Counted from the stretch's first letter, positions 47,542 through 56,502 are shown. The stretch: DNA of 64,000 bases from Pontivivens nitratireducens (GCF_014235845.1 NZ_JACJUQ010000004.1:186001-250000); one strand, 5' to 3'. Notes: a model not told the origin generated them from the sequence alone. Program-made: numbers and translations.

Positions 47542-48287
47542 TCCGGGTCTCCGCCCTCTGGCGCCATCCGGTGAAGGGGGTGGGGGCGGAACCACTGCAA
47601 TCGACAATCCTGCGGGCGGGTGAATGCCTGCCCGGGGACCGCGCCTTCGCCATCGCACAACAGGGGGCGGAAACGACCGGCGCCTGGGCTGCATGCCGTA
47701 ATTTCGTGCGTGGCGCAAAGGCGGGCAGCCTGATGGCCGTATCCGCCCGGCCCGATGGGGATAACTATATCTTCACCCATCCGGACCGGCCCGACCTGCG
47801 GGTTGCCCTGCCCGCACAGGGCGATGACCTGATCGAGTGGATCAGACCCCTTTACCCCGACAATCGGCCTGCGCCGGAACGACTGGTCACATCCCGCGAG
47901 CAGGGAATGACCGACGCCGCGTTCCCCTCGATCTCCCTCCTGTCGGATGCCTCACGCAGTGCGCTTGGTTCGGCGGCGGACGCGACACTGGATCGCCGGC
48001 GGTTCCGGGGCAATATATGGCTGGACGGGCTGGAGCCGTGGGAGGAATGGAACTGGATCGGCAAATGCCTGCGCATCGGGACTGCGCTGTTGGAGGTTCG
48101 CGAACGGATCACACGCTGCCGCGCGACTCATGCCAACCCCGTTACAGGGCGCGATGATCTGGATTTGCTGAACGTTCTGGCGCAAAACTGGGGCCACCGC
48201 GATTTCGGTGTCTATGCCGTTTGCGTCGAGGGCGGTGAAGTCCATATTGGCGATGAGGCTACCGTGCATGACCGGACCCGATCCTGA
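47538..48287 (+). CDS. MOSC domain protein
   Basis: The 249-residue protein has an N-terminal MOSC_N-like beta-barrel domain (VSALWRHPVKGVGAEPLQ, then GECLPGDRAFAI) and a MOSC domain with RRFRGNIWLDGL (residues about 155-166) and ITRCRATHANPVTGRDDLDLL (about 192-212). The conserved cysteine is the likely molybdenum cofactor-sulfur ligand. Such proteins are mARC- or YcbX-like, involved in moco sulfur carriage or N-hydroxylated base reduction. It begins with a GTG overlapping the yidC stop and overlaps the next gene by 20 bases. Confidence 0.87.
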   Translation: MIRVSALWRHPVKGVGAEPLQSTILRAGECLPGDRAFAIAQQGAETTGAWAACRNFVRGAKAGSLMAVSARPDGDNYIFTHPDRPDLRVALPAQGDDLIEWIRPLYPDNRPAPERLVTSREQGMTDAAFPSISLLSDASRSALGSAADATLDRRRFRGNIWLDGLEPWEEWNWIGKCLRIGTALLEVRERITRCRATHANPVTGRDDLDLLNVLAQNWGHRDFGVYAVCVEGGEVHIGDEATVHDRTRS

Positions 48288-48909
48288 TACGCTCCACCCG
48301 CTCGAACACGCGCCCGGTGTGGTCTTTCTCAAGCCGTTGGCCGCTGGCCGCCCGAATGTCGAGATCGGGGATTTCACCTATTACGACGATCCCGCGCGGC
48401 CCGAGGATTTCTTCGAGCGCAACGTCCTCTACCACTACGATTTCATTGGCGACTGCCTGCGGATCGGCGCGTTCTGTGCCATCGCCACGGGCGCACGGTT
48501 CATGATGAATGGCGGCGCACATGCCATGGGCGGGTTTTCGACCTTTCCGTTCAATATTTTCGGTCATGGCTGGCAGGAGGGGTTTGATCCCGCCACATGG
48601 GTGGCCGAACAGCGCGGCGATACCATCGTTGGAGCCGATGTCTGGATCGGGCGGGACGCCACGATCATGCCCGGTGTGACCATCGGGGCCGGTGCGATCA
48701 TCGCGACCGGCGCAATGGTCACCCGCGACGTCGCCCCCTATGCCATCGTCGCGGGCAATCCCGCGGTCGAGATTCGCCGCCGGTTCGACGCCGACATCGT
48801 GGACAGGTTGCTGGGGATCGCCTGGTGGGACTGGCCGGTGGACAGGATCACGCGCAACCTCAACGCGATCCGCGCCGCCGATATCGACGCGCTGGCGAAC
48901 GCAATTTGA
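48268..48909 (+). CDS. CatB-type hexapeptide-repeat O-acetyltransferase
   Basis: The 213-residue protein is a left-handed beta-helix acyltransferase of the xenobiotic acetyltransferase (CatB/Vat) group. It has FERNVLYHYDFIGDCLRIGAFC, MMNGGAHAMGGFSTFPF with the catalytic His, the hexapeptide repeats TIVGADVWIGRDATIMPGVTIGAGAIIATGAMVTRDV, and YAIVAGNPAVEIRRRF. Trimeric, acetyl-CoA-dependent action is expected. The substrate could be a sugar, a drug or another hydroxyl compound. The ATG at 48268 lies inside the 3' end of the MOSC gene. Confidence 0.9.
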   Translation: MTGPDPDTLHPLEHAPGVVFLKPLAAGRPNVEIGDFTYYDDPARPEDFFERNVLYHYDFIGDCLRIGAFCAIATGARFMMNGGAHAMGGFSTFPFNIFGHGWQEGFDPATWVAEQRGDTIVGADVWIGRDATIMPGVTIGAGAIIATGAMVTRDVAPYAIVAGNPAVEIRRRFDADIVDRLLGIAWWDWPVDRITRNLNAIRAADIDALANAI

Positions 48910-48999
48910 TCTCGCACCCGGACGGCGCATGAAGTATCCCGAAGCTCACCGTCCGGGCCGATCGCCCGCGACATGGACAATTCTGGAAGGTGCCGCCCC

Positions 49000-49650
49000 A
49001 TGACCCCTCGTTTCCCACTGGCCGAAACACCGGACGCGGCGGCGCTGGCAAAGGGCCGCTCGCTGTTTCTGGGCCCGTGCGAATTCGTGAAGGGCGTGGT
49101 CGCGATGGAGGGCTTGCCCCCAGCGGACCGACTGGAATTCTGCATGGCGGGCCGCTCGAACGTGGGCAAGTCCAGCCTGATCAACGCGCTGACCGGACGC
49201 AAGGCATTGGCGCGGACCTCGAACACACCCGGCCGCACGCAGGAGATCAACTTCTTCGCGCTGGCCGACACGCATTACATGGTCGATCTGCCGGGCTACG
49301 GCTTCGCCAAGGCACCCGTTGCGGTGGTCGCGAAATGGCAGGCGCTGCTCAAGAACTATCTGGCCGGGCGCCAGACCCTGCGTCGTGTCTTCCTGCTGAT
49401 CGACAGCCGCCATGGCGCAAAGGAAGTGGATGAGGAAATCATGTCCGTGCTCGACCGCGCGGCGGTACCCTTTCACACCGTGATGACCAAGATCGACAAA
49501 CCGCGCCCGGCTGAGCTGGAAGCATCGCTGGAGCGCACCCGGCAGATCATCGCCAAGCATCCGACCGCCTATCCGGAAATCATACTGACCTCCTCCGACA
49601 AGGGGGACGGGGTCGAGACCCTGCGCGCGATCATCGCGGGCCTGAACTGA
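49000..49650 (+). CDS. yihA: Ribosome biogenesis GTP-binding protein YihA/EngB
   Basis: The 216-residue GTPase is essential for 50S assembly in many bacteria. G motifs are AGRSNVGKSSLINALTG (residues about 50-66), the G2 threonine in SNTPGRTQEINFF, DLPGYGFAK (about 95-103), and TKIDKP (about 162-167) with a final SSDKGDG. The ATG at 49000 follows ggaagg; a start 27 bases upstream is possible. It is 9 bases from argB. Confidence 0.95.
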   Translation: MTPRFPLAETPDAAALAKGRSLFLGPCEFVKGVVAMEGLPPADRLEFCMAGRSNVGKSSLINALTGRKALARTSNTPGRTQEINFFALADTHYMVDLPGYGFAKAPVAVVAKWQALLKNYLAGRQTLRRVFLLIDSRHGAKEVDEEIMSVLDRAAVPFHTVMTKIDKPRPAELEASLERTRQIIAKHPTAYPEIILTSSDKGDGVETLRAIIAGLN

Positions 49651-49659
49651 GAGTTGGGG

Positions 49660-50571
49660 ATGGAACTGATGGAAAAATCGACTGCATCGAGCCGCGACTG
49701 GCTCGCCACCGCGCGCACACTGTCCGAGGCGCTGCCCTATCTGCAACGCTATGACGGTGCGACGGTCGTGGTCAAATTCGGCGGTCACGCAATGTCCGAC
49801 GACGCGGCGATGGAACGCTTCGCCCGCGATATCGTCCTGATGAAGCAATGCAACGTGCATCCGGTCGTGGTTCACGGCGGCGGGCCGCAGATCAACCAGA
49901 TGCTGGAACGGCTCGCCATCAAATCCGAATTCATCGACGGCAAGCGCGTGACGGATGAGGCAACGGTCGAGGTCGTCGAAATGGTGCTGGCCGGTCGCAT
50001 CAACAAGCAGATCGTACAGGCGATCAACGATCAGGGGGGGCGCGCCGTCGGGTTGAGCGGCAAGGACGCCAAGCTGATCGTGTGCGACAAGGCCACCAAG
50101 ACCCGCAAGGATCCTGACAGCAATATCGAGAAGGTGCTAGACCTCGGTTTCGTCGGGGAACCGTCGGAGGTGAATCCCGGCGTGATCAAGCTGTTCACCG
50201 ACAGCGATTTCATCCCCGTCGTGGCCCCGATCGGCGCAGGTCGCAACGGTGAGACGTTCAACATCAACGGCGACACCGCCGCCGGGGCGCTGGCCGGTGC
50301 ATTGAAGGCGGATCGCCTGCTGCTGCTGACCGATGTCGCCGGAGTCAAGGACGCCGACGGCGATGTGGTCACGCGCCTGACCCCCGCCGACGTGCGCCGC
50401 CTGACGGATGAGGGTGTCATCTCCGGCGGGATGATCCCCAAGACGGAAACGGCCCTGCACGCGATGGAAAAGGGCGTCGGTGCCGTGGTCATCCTGGACG
50501 GGCGCGCGCCCCATGCCTGTTTGCTGGAACTGTTCACGGAACATGGTGCGGGAACCCTCATCAAGGCCTGA
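49660..50571 (+). CDS. argB: Acetylglutamate kinase
   Basis: The 303-residue enzyme phosphorylates N-acetylglutamate in the second step of arginine synthesis. Family motifs are [10 protein letters not shown] (residues about 36-45), [14 protein letters not shown] (about 69-82), [26 protein letters not shown] and [19 protein letters not shown]. An arginine-sensitive N-terminal helix (about 10-28, [17 protein letters not shown]) is present, so feedback inhibition is likely. ATGs at 49660 and 49669 both have G-rich upstream sites. Confidence 0.95.
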   Translation: MELMEKSTASSRDWLATARTLSEALPYLQRYDGATVVVKFGGHAMSDDAAMERFARDIVLMKQCNVHPVVVHGGGPQINQMLERLAIKSEFIDGKRVTDEATVEVVEMVLAGRINKQIVQAINDQGGRAVGLSGKDAKLIVCDKATKTRKDPDSNIEKVLDLGFVGEPSEVNPGVIKLFTDSDFIPVVAPIGAGRNGETFNINGDTAAGALAGALKADRLLLLTDVAGVKDADGDVVTRLTPADVRRLTDEGVISGGMIPKTETALHAMEKGVGAVVILDGRAPHACLLELFTEHGAGTLIKA

Positions 50572-50666
50572 TCGCCATGGCCAACGCCCTTGCCGCTGGC
50601 ATCGGGCGGTTCGATTTTTCCCGCAACGTCCTTGATTATGACAAGGGTTTAATTCGGTATTGCTGC

Positions 50667-51179
50667 ATGAAGAGAATCGTTTTGATCCGCCACGCAAAGT
50701 CCTCCTGGTCCGATCCAGATCAAGAGGATATCGCGCGCCCCCTCAACCAACGCGGGCGTTTGTCCGCAGCGCTGATGGCCGCACAGATCGTTGAGCTCGA
50801 TGCGGTCCCGGACGCCGTATGGCTGTCGCCCGCCGCCCGCACGGTGGAGACGTGGGAGCGCATGAAGCCGATCCTGGGTGAGGTCGAGGCGGAAACGCAC
50901 AAGGCGCTCTATATGGCCGATCCGGACACGATGCTGAAAATCCTGCAGTCCACGTCGTCCAAGGCCAAAACGGTGGCAATCGTGGGGCATCAGCCCGGCG
51001 TCAGTGCCTTCGCGCGCAAGTTGTCCGACGGAAAAATCGGGCCGACCTGCGCACGGGCCTTTACCCATTTTCCGACAGCCGGGCTGGCAATCCTGTCCAC
51101 TCAGGAGGAAAAGTGGTCAAAGGTGACATTCAAGTCGTGCCGGTTCGAACATTTCTCGGTTCCCAAGGACCTGGTATGA
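50667..51179 (+). CDS. SixA-like histidine phosphatase family protein
   Basis: The 170-residue protein has the RHG motif KRIVLIRHAKSSWSD near the N-terminus, with the catalytic His in RHAK, the SPAARTVETW arginine segment (about 54-63) and a second catalytic His in IVGHQPGVSAFA (about 105-116). Small single-domain RHG proteins of this size group with SixA, which dephosphorylates phosphohistidine in histidine phosphotransfer domains. The exact substrate is not certain. No clear ribosome binding site precedes the ATG. Confidence 0.87.
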   Translation: MKRIVLIRHAKSSWSDPDQEDIARPLNQRGRLSAALMAAQIVELDAVPDAVWLSPAARTVETWERMKPILGEVEAETHKALYMADPDTMLKILQSTSSKAKTVAIVGHQPGVSAFARKLSDGKIGPTCARAFTHFPTAGLAILSTQEEKWSKVTFKSCRFEHFSVPKDLV

Positions 51180-51215
51180 CCCCCACCACCGGGACACCCT
51201 TGTAGTCGCATCAGG

Positions 51216-51225
51216 GTGTATACAC
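51216..51225. promoter_or_regulatory. Perfect 10-base palindrome upstream of a small unknown gene
   Basis: gtgtatacac is a perfect palindrome, 31 bases before the ATG of the 73-residue protein gene. The position fits an operator overlapping a promoter. No matching regulator is visible nearby. Confidence 0.3.
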
Positions 51226-51255
51226 TTGATAACCAGTGGAGTTGGAGGGAATCAC

Positions 51256-51477
51256 ATGAATGCCATTCGATCTATGGTCCGGGCCGCTCAAACGATCGTG
51301 TCGGGTCGCAACGCGGATATTTTCATCGAAATTTCCAATGCGACGGGCGTGTCCGCGTTCCGTCTGGCCGGTATGACGCGGTCTGAAATCCTGCAAACGA
51401 TCCGTGATGCGGGCATTCCCCTGTCCACGATTCCGATTCACATCGTCCATGCGCTCGGTCTGGTTCACGCCGACTGA
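51256..51477 (+). CDS. Small hypothetical protein (73 residues)
   Basis: The ATG at 51256 has a strong ggaggga site five bases upstream, which supports real translation. The product is soluble, with an N-terminal helix (MNAIRSMVRAAQTIV), a middle strand (ADIFIEISNATGVSAFRLAG) and a helical, hydrophobic end (SEILQTIRDAGIPLSTI). I recognise no family. It is flanked by intergenic regions with a palindrome upstream, and stands apart from both neighbours. Confidence 0.6.
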   Translation: MNAIRSMVRAAQTIVSGRNADIFIEISNATGVSAFRLAGMTRSEILQTIRDAGIPLSTIPIHIVHALGLVHAD

Positions 51478-51587
51478 TCGGCGCAACCTACTGGTTTTCA
51501 TGCCATCATACAGTTGAGGCTGGCCCCTGCGGGGGCTAGGGTTGCGCCATACCCACCGGCGGGCGGGACCATCTGTAGGAGGGGGCA

Positions 51588-53339
51588 ATGGCAACCGAAG
51601 TCGCGACCGATCCTCTTTTGCTGTCTGCCGCCATCTTCCTTGGTTCTGCCGTCATCGCCGTTCCGATCTTCAACCGGCTGGGTTTGGGATCTGTGCTGGG
51701 CTATCTGGCCGCCGGAGCCGTGATCGGACCGTTCGGGCTGGGCCTGTTCAGCGATGTGGACGGGATCCTGCACTTTGCCGAGTTCGGCGTCGTCCTGCTG
51801 TTGTTCATCATCGGTCTGGAGCTCAAGCCCGCGCGGCTGTGGCGATTGCGGTCCGACATTTTCGGGCTGGGAACGCTGCAAATCGTCCTAACCGGAGCGA
51901 TCATCGCCGGGTTCTGTTATCTGGCGGGAGTGTCCGTTCCCACGTCCATCGTGACCGGGGGCGCGCTGGCGCTCAGTTCGACCGCATTCGGTGTGCAGAT
52001 CCTGCGAGAGAAACAGGACCTGAACGCGCCCTACGGCGACCGGGCGTTTTCCATCCTGCTGGCGCAGGATCTCGCCATTGTGCCTCTGTTTACTTTGGTC
52101 GCGCTCCTCGGCCCGGCCTCCACGCCGGAGGGGAACGTCTGGATTGAAGGTGGCATCGCGGTGGGGGCCGTGCTGGCGCTCTACGTGACGATCCGGTATT
52201 TGATGCGCCCGTTTTTCAGGGTGATGGCCGCTACCGGCTCAAACGAATTGTTCCTGTCCGCGGCATTGCTCGTGGTGATCTGCGCGGCTCTGTTGATGAA
52301 CGCGGCCGGGCTGTCCATGGCGCTGGGGGCGTTCATCGCAGGCGTCCTGCTGGCGGAGAGCGAGTTTCGCCACCAGTTGGAAACGGATATCGAGCCGTTT
52401 CGCGGATTGCTGCTGGGCCTGTTCTTCATGGGCTTCGGGATGACGCTCGACTGGTCGCTCATTGCGGATTTCTGGTGGATCGTCATCGGCGGGGCGCTGG
52501 GGTTGTTCGCGGTCAAGGCGCTGGTGCTGTACGGGCTGTCGCGGTTGTTCCGCTCCCCCCATGCCGACGCGCTGCGGATCGCGGCGACCATCGGTCAGGG
52601 GGGGGAATTCGCCTTTGTCATGGTGTCCCTCGCGACCAGCGCCGGGATCATGAGCGGGACTGTCCCCGCCACGCTATCGGCCATCGTCACATTGTCCATG
52701 GTGCTGACACCCGGCGCTGTCGCGGTTGCGGAACGCATCCTCGACCGTGGGGAGGACGAGACCGCCGACGGAATGAACGGCCCGGACGCGGCAAAGCAGA
52801 CGCGGGCCATCGTCGCGGGGTTCGGGCGTGTGGGGCAGATCGTCGCGCGGCTGCTCAGAATGCGGGGGGTCGAAGTTACGATCATCGACAACTCCCCCCG
52901 CCGCATCCGCATCGCGGAAACCTTTGGCACACGCGTTTATTTTGGCGACGCCCGCAGGCTCGACATTATGGAGAGTGCCGGGGCAGGACGCGCGGATATT
53001 CTTTTTCTGTGCATAGACGACAGGCACGGAGGCGTCGAAACGGTGGAGAAACTGCGCGAGCGGTTCCCCCAGCTGAAGATATTCGCCGACACCTATGATC
53101 GCTTCTCTGAGAACCTGATGCGCGCGGCCGGCGCTGATTTCGTCGTTCGTGAAAAGTTCGAAAGCGCGCTTCTGCTGGCGCGTCGTGGGCTAGAGGAACT
53201 GGGCGACGCGGAAATCTGCGACGATCTGATCGAGGAATTCCGCCGGCGGGACGAGGAACGCCTGCAACTGGAAACCCAGCATGGTTCCGTCAAGGCGTTG
53301 GAGATGTTGCGCCAGAAATACGTGTTGGATGAGGAATAG
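51588..53339 (+). CDS. CPA2-family monovalent cation:proton antiporter (KefB/KefC-like)
   Basis: The 583-residue inner-membrane transporter has about 12-13 helices over residues 10-385, including LGYLAAGAVIGPFGLG and FGVVLLLFIIGLELKP. The helix region GDRAFSILLAQDLAIVPLF has the exchange aspartate of CPA2 antiporters. A cytoplasmic RCK/TrkA-N domain follows from about residue 403 (AIVAGFGRVGQIVARLL), which may bind nucleotide or glutathione adducts. It resembles KefB/KefC potassium:proton antiporters. No KefF/KefG ancillary oxidoreductase is next to it. A taggagggggc site precedes the ATG. Confidence 0.9.
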   Translation: MATEVATDPLLLSAAIFLGSAVIAVPIFNRLGLGSVLGYLAAGAVIGPFGLGLFSDVDGILHFAEFGVVLLLFIIGLELKPARLWRLRSDIFGLGTLQIVLTGAIIAGFCYLAGVSVPTSIVTGGALALSSTAFGVQILREKQDLNAPYGDRAFSILLAQDLAIVPLFTLVALLGPASTPEGNVWIEGGIAVGAVLALYVTIRYLMRPFFRVMAATGSNELFLSAALLVVICAALLMNAAGLSMALGAFIAGVLLAESEFRHQLETDIEPFRGLLLGLFFMGFGMTLDWSLIADFWWIVIGGALGLFAVKALVLYGLSRLFRSPHADALRIAATIGQGGEFAFVMVSLATSAGIMSGTVPATLSAIVTLSMVLTPGAVAVAERILDRGEDETADGMNGPDAAKQTRAIVAGFGRVGQIVARLLRMRGVEVTIIDNSPRRIRIAETFGTRVYFGDARRLDIMESAGAGRADILFLCIDDRHGGVETVEKLRERFPQLKIFADTYDRFSENLMRAAGADFVVREKFESALLLARRGLEELGDAEICDDLIEEFRRRDEERLQLETQHGSVKALEMLRQKYVLDEE

Positions 53340-53434
53340 CGCACGCCGCATACCGTGCAGCGATCCGTAAATTTCGGCACGCAGGGGGCGGCGGTTCATC
53401 TTTGCTCCACTGCCCTCGGACCCAAGTTGCGGTT

Positions 53435-54262
53435 TTACAAGATCACCTTGGGTTCACCGCACCCCGGCACACCATCGCAAACATGAAAGACCGCGCCTGA
53501 CAGGGGGTCGGCGGCGCGGGCGGCCGCGTCCATTCCTTCATAGGCGGTGGTCGCGTACAGGGTCCCTTCCGGCGTCAGGGCCGGGCATGTGACCTGCGCC
53601 ACCGGCAGATGTTCCACATGATCCACCCGCCCATCGGGCGCATGCCGCACGATCTGTCCGCCCCCCCAGCGCGCCGACCAGATATAGCCATCCGCATCGC
53701 AAATCGCGCCGTCACATCCTTCGGCCTCCACAAAGAGTTGCCGCCCCGCGACAGGCCAGCCCTGCCCGTCCAGCGCGACGGTCCAGATCGTTTTGGCCGC
53801 CGTATCCGAGAAATACATCCGGTCCCCCTGCGGTGCGAAGCAGATCGAGTTGCAGATGGTGATGCGGTCGAACATCTTGCGGATTTCGCCACGATAGTAG
53901 CGATATATCGCCCCCGCACCCGGCTCTGCCCTCCGGCCCATCGTTCCGATCCAGAATCCCCCATGCGGGTCCGCGCGCCCGTCATTCGAGCGGGTGGCGG
54001 AATTGTCCGCCTCCAGTGGCGCGACGAGGGTCCGCGCCCCGTCGTCGATGTCGAACATCCACAGGCCGGTTTCGCTGGCGATCAACAGCGTGTTGTGATC
54101 GATCCAGCCCGCCGCGGAATGGGCTTCGTCAAAGGACCAGTCGCGCGCCTTGGTGTAGAGCCGCTTGCCCAGAATATCGAACCAGAACAACTCGCCACGG
54201 TCGGGGTGCCACAGCGGCCCCTCCCCCAGTTCGCACAGACGGTCGTCATAGATCTCAGCCAT
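53435..54262 (-). CDS. SMP-30/gluconolactonase-family sugar lactonase
   Basis: The 275-residue six-bladed beta-propeller matches sugar lactonases. It starts with CELGEGPLWHPDRGELFWFDILGKRLY (metal-binding Glu), includes the RSNDGRADPHGGFWIGTMG segment with the conserved Asn/Asp, ICNSICFAPQGDRMYFSDTAAKTIW and CDGAICDADGYIWSARWGGGQIVRHAPDG. The metal ligands of the family appear present. It is the last gene of the galactose operon and overlaps the aldolase gene by eight bases. It would hydrolyse D-galactono-lactone to galactonate (inferred from context). The ATG at 54262 is used; longer frames read antisense sequence. Confidence 0.87.
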   Translation of the reverse strand: MAEIYDDRLCELGEGPLWHPDRGELFWFDILGKRLYTKARDWSFDEAHSAAGWIDHNTLLIASETGLWMFDIDDGARTLVAPLEADNSATRSNDGRADPHGGFWIGTMGRRAEPGAGAIYRYYRGEIRKMFDRITICNSICFAPQGDRMYFSDTAAKTIWTVALDGQGWPVAGRQLFVEAEGCDGAICDADGYIWSARWGGGQIVRHAPDGRVDHVEHLPVAQVTCPALTPEGTLYATTAYEGMDAAARAADPLSGAVFHVCDGVPGCGEPKVIL

Positions 54263-54860
54263 CGAAGACCCCGTCATAGGCCGTGACGACGGCTGCGGCC
54301 CGGTCCGCCACCTCCCGCGGGGACATCCCCGGTTTGTAGAGGGCGGAGCCGAGGCCGAAGCCATCCGCGCTGGCCGCCGCCCAGTCGGCAAAGTTCGACG
54401 ACCGCGCCCCACCCACAGCATAGACCAGCGTCCCCTCGGGCAGCACGGCGCGTATAGCTTTCAAGCCCTCGATCCCCGCCATGCCTGCGGGAAACAGTTT
54501 CAGCGCGTCGGCTCCGGTCTTGAGGGCGGCGAAACATTCGCTGGGCGTGAAAACCCCGGGAAAGGACTTCATTCTTAGGGTTTTCGTGCATCGGATCACT
54601 TGCAAGTCGCAATTGGGGGATACGATGAAGGTGGCCCCGGTTTCCTTAACCGCGGCGACCTGCTTTGTGGTTAGAACCGTGCCCGCGCCCAGTTCGGCAC
54701 GATCCCCCACCGCGCCGACCATGTTGCGGATCGAGGTCAGCGGATCGGGGGAGTTCAGCGGCACCTCGATACGGGTGATGCCCGCCGTGACCAGAACCTC
54801 GGCAATCGCGGCTGCCGCCTGCGGCTCAACCCCGCGCAGGATCGCGATCAGATGCCTCAT
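54255..54860 (-). CDS. dgoA: 2-dehydro-3-deoxy-6-phosphogalactonate aldolase
   Basis: The 201-residue class I aldolase (KDPG/KDPGal family) cleaves KDPGal to pyruvate and glyceraldehyde-3-phosphate. The family segments are LIAILRGVEPQAAAAIAEVL (Glu/Arg at the active site), ITRIEVPLNSPDPLTSI, LGAGTVLTTKQV, FIVSPNCD, and GADALKLFPAG with the Schiff-base lysine region. The C-terminal YAVGGARSSNFADW and GFGLGSALYKPG fit. The ATG at 54860 overlaps the kinase stop (ATGA). Confidence 0.9.
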   Translation of the reverse strand: MRHLIAILRGVEPQAAAAIAEVLVTAGITRIEVPLNSPDPLTSIRNMVGAVGDRAELGAGTVLTTKQVAAVKETGATFIVSPNCDLQVIRCTKTLRMKSFPGVFTPSECFAALKTGADALKLFPAGMAGIEGLKAIRAVLPEGTLVYAVGGARSSNFADWAAASADGFGLGSALYKPGMSPREVADRAAAVVTAYDGVFDG

Positions 54861-55735
54861 GATGCCTCCCGTGCGGCGATCAGGCCCGCCAGTACCATAG
54901 CGGTTCCGTCGTGACACTGTGCTGTCAGGCCCACGGCCTCCAGCGCGGCGCGATAGGTTTCGGTCACGTTCGGCGCGCCGATCAGGGCGACCTCCTGCCC
55001 CAACCAATATGGCTTCATCGCCGCCAGTTCCACACCGAGCAGGGTTCCCCACAATCGCGCCCGCGCCGCTGCACCGTCGCTGCCGTTGAGCACTTCCGCA
55101 GCCCGAATGCCGAACAATGCCGTGGCCAGCCGTTCGGGCCGTGAAAGCGCGTCGTCCAGCGCCGTTGCGAAAGCCTCCCCGTCCCATCCGTCGCCAACCG
55201 AATGATTCAGGACGGAGCGTTGCTCCAGCAACTGAAACAACTCACCCGTCATAGCGGTGCGGAAATGGCAAAGCTCGCCCGCGCTGATCCGCGCCCATTT
55301 CGTATGGGTTCCAGGCAGGCACAGCACGCCGTCGAAATCCGGCTGCCCGGACAGGAAACCGGCGATCTGCGTTTCCTCACCCCGCATCACGTCCGTCGGT
55401 TCGGCCTGCGATGCGCCTGACAGGATGTGCACGGTCAAGCGCGGATCCTGCGTCGGGGCGATGACGGAACGCGCGGCGGGCGCGCATGGCACGGGTTGAT
55501 AGGGTGCCTCGACCCAACCCTCCCGCGATCCGACCGTTCCGCAGGCCCAGAGGTCCACTGGCCCGTCGATCCAGTCGGATACCAACGTCAGCAGGGTACC
55601 CTCGAACTGGTCGCGGTCCAGCACGCTTCCGCCCGCGTCCGAGGTCGCCTGGGCCACGACATCGCGTCCGTTCATGGCCCAGACCCGCAGGTTCGACATG
55701 CCCCAATCAGCGGCGATCCATTCAGCTTTCATCAT
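54857..55735 (-). CDS. dgoK: 2-dehydro-3-deoxygalactonokinase
   Basis: The 292-residue kinase phosphorylates 2-keto-3-deoxygalactonate at C6. DgoK features are the N-terminal nucleotide-binding WIAADWGMSNLRVWAM (residues about 6-21), CGTVGSREGWVEAPY (about 66-80), the GEETQIAGFL motif, LCLPGTHTKWARI and the C-terminal IGAPNVTETYRAALEAVG. The start ATG at 55735 overlaps the dehydrogenase stop (ATGATGA). It is coupled to dgoA downstream. Confidence 0.9.
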   Translation of the reverse strand: MMKAEWIAADWGMSNLRVWAMNGRDVVAQATSDAGGSVLDRDQFEGTLLTLVSDWIDGPVDLWACGTVGSREGWVEAPYQPVPCAPAARSVIAPTQDPRLTVHILSGASQAEPTDVMRGEETQIAGFLSGQPDFDGVLCLPGTHTKWARISAGELCHFRTAMTGELFQLLEQRSVLNHSVGDGWDGEAFATALDDALSRPERLATALFGIRAAEVLNGSDGAAARARLWGTLLGVELAAMKPYWLGQEVALIGAPNVTETYRAALEAVGLTAQCHDGTAMVLAGLIAAREAS

Positions 55736-56502
55736 CCGGTAAACACCACGCCCCCATCCACGACCAGTGCCTGAGCGGTCATCATCCGACTGGCCTTTGA
55801 GGCCAGAAACAAAGTTGCATCCACGATGTCCCGCGCGACGAGGTGCTCCTTCAGACATTGCCCGTTCAGATGCTCCCGCAGCGACTCCTCGGTGGCCCAC
55901 AAGTCCATCTGACGATCAGTCAGGACCCAGCCGGGGACCAGCGCGTTGACACGGATCGCGTCCGGCCCGAACTCACGCGCATGGGTGCGCGTCAGACCCA
56001 GAATCGCCGCCTTCGCCGCGACATAGGCCGGATAGCCCGCATTGGCCATGCCATAGGACGCGGAGGAGAAGTTGATGATCGCACCGCCCCCCGCCGCGCG
56101 CATTCCGGGCACCACATGCTGCGTGGTAAAGAAATGTGGGCGCAGATTGACCGCGTGGTTCCAGTCCCAATCCTCGACCGAGTAGTCCAACGTGTCGTGC
56201 CGCGTATCGTTCGCGGCATTGTTTACCAGAACCGTGATCGCGCCGAACTTGTCTGCCGCCTCATCCATGCAGAATTTGAGGTGATCGATATCGGTAATAT
56301 CGCATTTCATGAAGTGCGGACGGTTGGCGTGCTCACGCTCCATCCGGTCGCAGAATTCCGTCGCATCGGAGCGTTGGACGAAACTGACATGCGCCCCAGC
56401 AGCAAGGAACCCTTCCGTCAGGGAGGCCCCGATACCGGAGCCGCCGCCGGTGATGAAGACCGACTGTCCGGCAAGGTCATGAAAGGTCGCGTATTCGGTC
56501 AT
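55732..56502 (-). CDS. SDR-family sugar dehydrogenase, probable D-galactose 1-dehydrogenase
   Basis: The 256-residue SDR enzyme has an intact active site: TGGGSGIGA (NAD-binding), CDITDIDHL, LVNNAAND, FSSASYG (catalytic Ser) and YPAYVAAKAAIL (YxxxK with Tyr and Lys). It ends with ALVVDGGVVF. As the first gene of an operon with a sugar lactonase, KDGal kinase and KDPGal aldolase, it most likely oxidises D-galactose to galactonolactone. L-arabinose, L-fucose or related sugars remain possible. A gggagag site precedes the ATG at 56502. Confidence 0.85.
   Translation of the reverse strand: MTEYATFHDLAGQSVFITGGGSGIGASLTEGFLAAGAHVSFVQRSDATEFCDRMEREHANRPHFMKCDITDIDHLKFCMDEAADKFGAITVLVNNAANDTRHDTLDYSVEDWDWNHAVNLRPHFFTTQHVVPGMRAAGGGAIINFSSASYGMANAGYPAYVAAKAAILGLTRTHAREFGPDAIRVNALVPGWVLTDRQMDLWATEESLREHLNGQCLKEHLVARDIVDATLFLASKASRMMTAQALVVDGGVVFTG

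Noticed and set aside
51510-51545. G/C-rich hairpin (ctggcccc-tgcg-ggggctag) before the antiporter gene as a terminator of the small gene
   Set aside because: The stem is good, but it is followed by ggttgcg with no T-run. It may be a structural element, but I cannot support a terminator call.
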